Assembly (NCBI GenBank): GCA_003645745.1 | Contig: QNCH01000007.1 | Span: 1-17,287 of the forward strand | From: Candidatus Omnitrophota bacterium | GTDB taxonomy: Bacteria; Omnitrophota; Gorgyraeia; B26-G9 | Reading direction: 5' to 3' | DNA length: 17,287 bases | Shown here: piece by piece, positions 14,975 through 17,287 of the stretch | Layout: the number at the start of each line of letters is the position of its first letter | How positions within the stretch are numbered: the stretch's first letter is position 1 | Notes under the pieces: model-generated | Told to the model about the DNA's origin: nothing | The model's input: only the letters and a program-made list of their open reading frames with translations | The model's database searches: none | Program-made: the position numbers and the translations under genes

Positions 14975-16141
14975 TTATTTTTTAGCAGTTTTGGTAATTA
15001 TTTTATGGATAATTAGCGCTGCTTTTTTTGCAGCATCTTGAGTTCCAAGTTCTTGGCGCAAACATTTTAGTTTCTGTTTAAATTTATTTTGTCTCATATA
15101 GCTTGTATTTAAGAAATTTATTGAACAATTCGCTATATTTTTAGGAGTAGCTTGAAATTGAATAAATTCTGGAAATATTTTTTCTCCTGCGACAATGTTT
15201 ACTATTCCAATAAAGGGGAGTTTTATTAGCATTTTAGAAAGAAACCAGGTTACGCAGCTTGTTTTATAGACAATTAGCATTGGGATTTCTAAGATTGCTG
15301 TTTCTAATGTTGCTGTGCCTGAGCATACCCATGCATAAGTGCAGACACTTAAATAATCATAAATATTTCTGTCAATAATTTTAATTTTTAAGAAAAGATA
15401 AGGTTTGATTATTTTTTGCACGGTTTGTTCTGTAATATTTGTTGATTTTAATAGAATAAATTTTGTTTCAGGCATTTGTTTTGCGATTAATACAGCGCTT
15501 TTTAGCATTAAAGGAAATATTCTTTTTATTTCCCCCCGTCTGGATCCAGGCAATAAGGCGATGATATTGTCTTTTTTAGTAATTTCCATGTTTGTATAAA
15601 GTTTTTTTTTATCTTCTGCGCGTTTTACTATCTTTGTTAAAGGATGTCCCGCGAACTCAGCTGGAATATTATTTTTTTTATAAAATTCTGCTTCGAATTT
15701 AAATAAAACGATCATTTTATCAACAACTTTTTGAATTAGTTTTAAACGGTGTTTCCCCCATGCCCAGACTTGAGGGCTGACATAATAAATTATTTTTACT
15801 GCAGGGAATATTTGTTTAATTTTTTTTGCCAGCCTAAGATTAAACCCTGGAAAGTCGATTAAAATTATTGCTTGAGGTTTTAAAAGATCGATTTTTTTTA
15901 AGCATAGCGCAAAAATTTTCTTAAATATATGTATATGTTTTAGAGCTTCTATAAAACCAATTACTGCATATTGGCTTAAATCAGCAAATATTTCAACGCC
16001 AGCTTTACGCATTTTATTACTGCCGATGCCCGATATTATTATTTCAGGCTGGAGTCTTTTTAATTCATCTGAAAGGAGAGCTCCGTATGTATCAGCTGAT
16101 GGCTCGCCAGCAATAATGATAATGTGGGTGGGCTTATTCAT
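14975..16141 (-). CDS. lpxB: Lipid-A-disaccharide synthase
   Basis: Membrane-associated GT-B glycosyltransferase joining UDP-2,3-diacylglucosamine and lipid X in lipid A synthesis; 388 aa, full length. N-terminal GEPSAD-TYGA (12-21) stands where GEPSGD-LHGA or similar is usual, so the loop is altered. The IDFPGFN motif (D96) corresponds to the catalytic Asp region, SPQVWAW is at 122-128, LLPGSR at 196-201 (R201), and then the nucleotide-binding CSGTATLE and IVNIVAGEKIFPEFIQ. The start ATG overlaps the end of the upstream oxidoreductase by 8 bp, showing an operon. The stop touches element A copy 6. Its presence implies a lipopolysaccharide-type outer membrane. Confidence 0.95.
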   Translation of the reverse strand: MNKPTHIIIIAGEPSADTYGALLSDELKRLQPEIIISGIGSNKMRKAGVEIFADLSQYAVIGFIEALKHIHIFKKIFALCLKKIDLLKPQAIILIDFPGFNLRLAKKIKQIFPAVKIIYYVSPQVWAWGKHRLKLIQKVVDKMIVLFKFEAEFYKKNNIPAEFAGHPLTKIVKRAEDKKKLYTNMEITKKDNIIALLPGSRRGEIKRIFPLMLKSAVLIAKQMPETKFILLKSTNITEQTVQKIIKPYLFLKIKIIDRNIYDYLSVCTYAWVCSGTATLETAILEIPMLIVYKTSCVTWFLSKMLIKLPFIGIVNIVAGEKIFPEFIQFQATPKNIANCSINFLNTSYMRQNKFKQKLKCLRQELGTQDAAKKAALIIHKIITKTAKK

Positions 16142-17054
16142 TTTTTCTTAATTGCCTGATTATTGCCAGAGCTATGGCTAATGCCTGTTTTGCGTCTGCA
16201 GCACAAACAACAGGAGTTCCTTTTTTTTGGACACATTTAATGAATGATGATAGTTCTTCAGTCAGAGGTTCTTTTTTTTTGACTTTAATTTTTTTTTTGG
16301 TTATTCCTTGAGAAGTCTTTTGATAAAAGATTATTTTTTGATCCGCATAATCAAGGCTAATATATGAATTATTTTGAAAAATTCTAATTTTTCTTAGTAT
16401 CTCTTCACTAACTCTGCTGGCAGTAATGTTACAGACAACACCGTTTTTAAAGATTATCCTTGTATTCGCGATATCTTCGTAATTTGAAAGGACTTTTATG
16501 CCTATTGAATGGAAAGTTTTAATTTCTGATTTTACCAATGATAGGATTATATCAATATCATGAATCATCAAATCTAACACTACGCTTACATCAGTGCCGC
16601 GTTTGGGATAAGGGCTAAGCCTGTGGCATTCAATAAATTTAGGCGCTGTACAAAAATTTTTAACTATTTTTATCGCGGGATTAAAACGTTCAACATGGCC
16701 TACTTGTAATGTCAGGTTATTTTTTTGCGCTAAGCTAATCAACAGGTCAGCTTATTTTAAATTACAACAAATAGGTTTTTCTACCATAACATGCACTTTA
16801 GCTTTTAAAAAAGCAGAAGCAATTTTGTAGTGCTGATTTGTAGGGGTCGCAATACTTACTGCGTCAGTTTTATCTATAAGTTGTTTGTAGTCAAAGAAAT
16901 AATTTGTTTGTAATTCTAAGGCAAGTTTTCTAACTTTGGTTGTGTTGAGATCGCAAATTCCGATTAGCTCTACATTTTTAAGTTGTGAATAAATACGGGC
17001 ATGAATTTTCCCTAAATGGCCTGTGCCAATAACAGCAACTTTAATTTTTTTCAT
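16134..17054 (-). pseudogene. Gfo/Idh/MocA oxidoreductase with one in-frame TAA
   Basis: NAD(P)-dependent sugar-nucleotide-type oxidoreductase, 305 residues plus one internal stop. N-terminal Rossmann fold with GTGHLG (10-15), D35 after the second strand, ATPTNQH and EKPIC (92-96). The C-terminal catalytic half has VGHVERFNPA and VVLDLMIHDIDIILSL. TAA at 16754-16752 (codon 101) interrupts NLK-stop-ADLLISLAQKNN, where Glu is common; both sides are in one frame without indels, so the ATG at 16742 is internal. The last codons overlap lpxB. Members next to lpx genes include GnnA, which oxidises UDP-GlcNAc for amide-linked lipid A; that role is possible but unproven. Starts 5 nt from element A copy 7 with no SD, overlapping the copy 7 small ORF (ATGA). 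Confidence 0.87.
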
Positions 17055-17128
17055 AAGTTTATACTCAAACGTAATTGGTTTGTAATTTTATGACATTTCC
17101 CTGCACTGCATCTTGAAACGTTCTTCAT
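17051..17128 (-). CDS. Putative 25-aa leader ORF in element A copy 7
   Basis: R-arm frame starting MKNVSRCSAGKCHKI and ending SINL. Its TGA (17053-17051) overlaps the oxidoreductase ATG (17054-17052) as ATGA, the classic coupling arrangement. No clear SD. Because the downstream gene has no SD of its own, coupling would explain how it is translated. Confidence 0.37.
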   Translation of the reverse strand: MKNVSRCSAGKCHKITNQLRLSINL

Positions 17129-17230
17129 TCGCAAATCATTATGTGCCTGCGGTTTGACTTAGGTCAGGACGTTCCAATCTACAACACAGGGAAACGCCTA
17201 AATTTTACACACCAATTGCGTTTGAGTATA
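17060..17230 (-). repeat. Element A copy 7 (171 bp)
   Basis: Ends TATACTCAAACGTAATTGG and GCGTTTGAGTATA. Tip shortened by 12 bp relative to the 183-bp form. The R end faces the oxidoreductase ATG 5 nt away. Given the promoter at 17248-17275, the whole element would form the 5' untranslated leader. Confidence 0.92.
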
Positions 17231-17247
17231 TAATTTAACAGAGTATT

Positions 17248-17275
17248 TTTATAATGTCAAGGTATACTCTGTCAA
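17248..17275 (-). promoter_or_regulatory. Candidate sigma70 promoter for the oxidoreductase-lpxB operon
   Basis: On the minus strand TTGACA (17275-17270), 16-bp spacer, TATAAA (17253-17248). TTGACA recurs three times (17282-17277, 17275-17270, 17260-17255). The third copy also has a 17-bp-spaced TAAATT downstream. An 8-bp inverted repeat, CAGAGTAT (17239-17246) and ATACTCTG (17264-17271), straddles the promoter and could be an operator. Confidence 0.55.
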
Positions 17276-17287
17276 GTGTCAAGGCAA

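Noticed and set aside
16134..16742. Separate dehydrogenase C-terminal gene starting at ATG 16742
   Set aside because: Same frame as the N-terminal half across one TAA, and the conserved helix begins before this ATG.
4848..16754. Genetic code with TAA reassigned to an amino acid
   Set aside because: Most intact genes here end at TAA at the expected family length (recR, pilM, pilQ, pilB, pilC, pilin 2, lpxB).
1803..17230. Element A ends as outward promoters (TTGCAA or TTACAA, 16 bp, TATA)
   Set aside because: Both ends carry the same boxes, so this does not explain the one-sided orientation. In copy 7 the start codon lies too close (3 nt after TATAAA) for a normal transcript. Kept only as a possibility.
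1803..17230. CRISPR array
   Set aside because: The repeats are long palindromes scattered between genes, without short regular repeats and spacers.

Overview
AT-rich bacterial DNA that reads as a Gram-negative, type IV pilus-bearing organism with lipid A. The combination of a PilM-PilN fusion, short pilins with an N-terminal FTLIE helix followed by an AAEKSY motif, an oxidoreductase/lpxB pair and very low GC resembles Candidatus Omnitrophota (OP3). That placement is inference from family resemblance, not from a marker gene.

Layout. (1) 2-2600: dnaX (5' end just outside the window) and recR, with the usual ybaB missing and a palindromic element in its place. (2) 2660-5195: a five-helix membrane protein on +, convergent with a Na/Pi cotransporter plus PhoU-like operon on -. 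The cotransporter carries one in-frame TAA. (3) 5529-14754: a type IV pilus locus on +, in order pilM-pilN fusion, pilO, pilP, pilQ, a 670-bp repeat-filled gap, pilB, pilC and two paralogous pilins. The first pilin appears to start at ATT. (4) 14975-17054: lpxB and a Gfo/Idh/MocA oxidoreductase on -, the latter also with one in-frame TAA.

How the genes work together. DnaX loads the replicative clamp and RecR acts in RecF-pathway repair. The cotransporter/PhoU pair handles phosphate. PilM/N/O/P align the inner membrane platform with the PilQ secretin, while PilB (ATPase) and PilC (platform) polymerise the pilins. The oxidoreductase/LpxB pair acts in the UDP-GlcNAc to lipid A branch.

The outstanding feature is a repeat family, here called element A. 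There are seven copies in 17 kb, each a near-palindrome of up to 183 bp ending in TATACTCAAACG / CGTTTGAGTATA. In all five copies lying within 100 bp of a start codon, the same arm (R) faces the gene. In four of these the R arm carries an ATG-started small ORF (MKNV-S-R/K-C...) that stops at or just around the downstream start codon. In the fifth it runs in frame into recR. The two copies not next to a start codon have lost that small ORF's start or frame. A second, unrelated 171-bp fold-back element (element B) and a GC-rich palindrome lie between pilQ and pilB.
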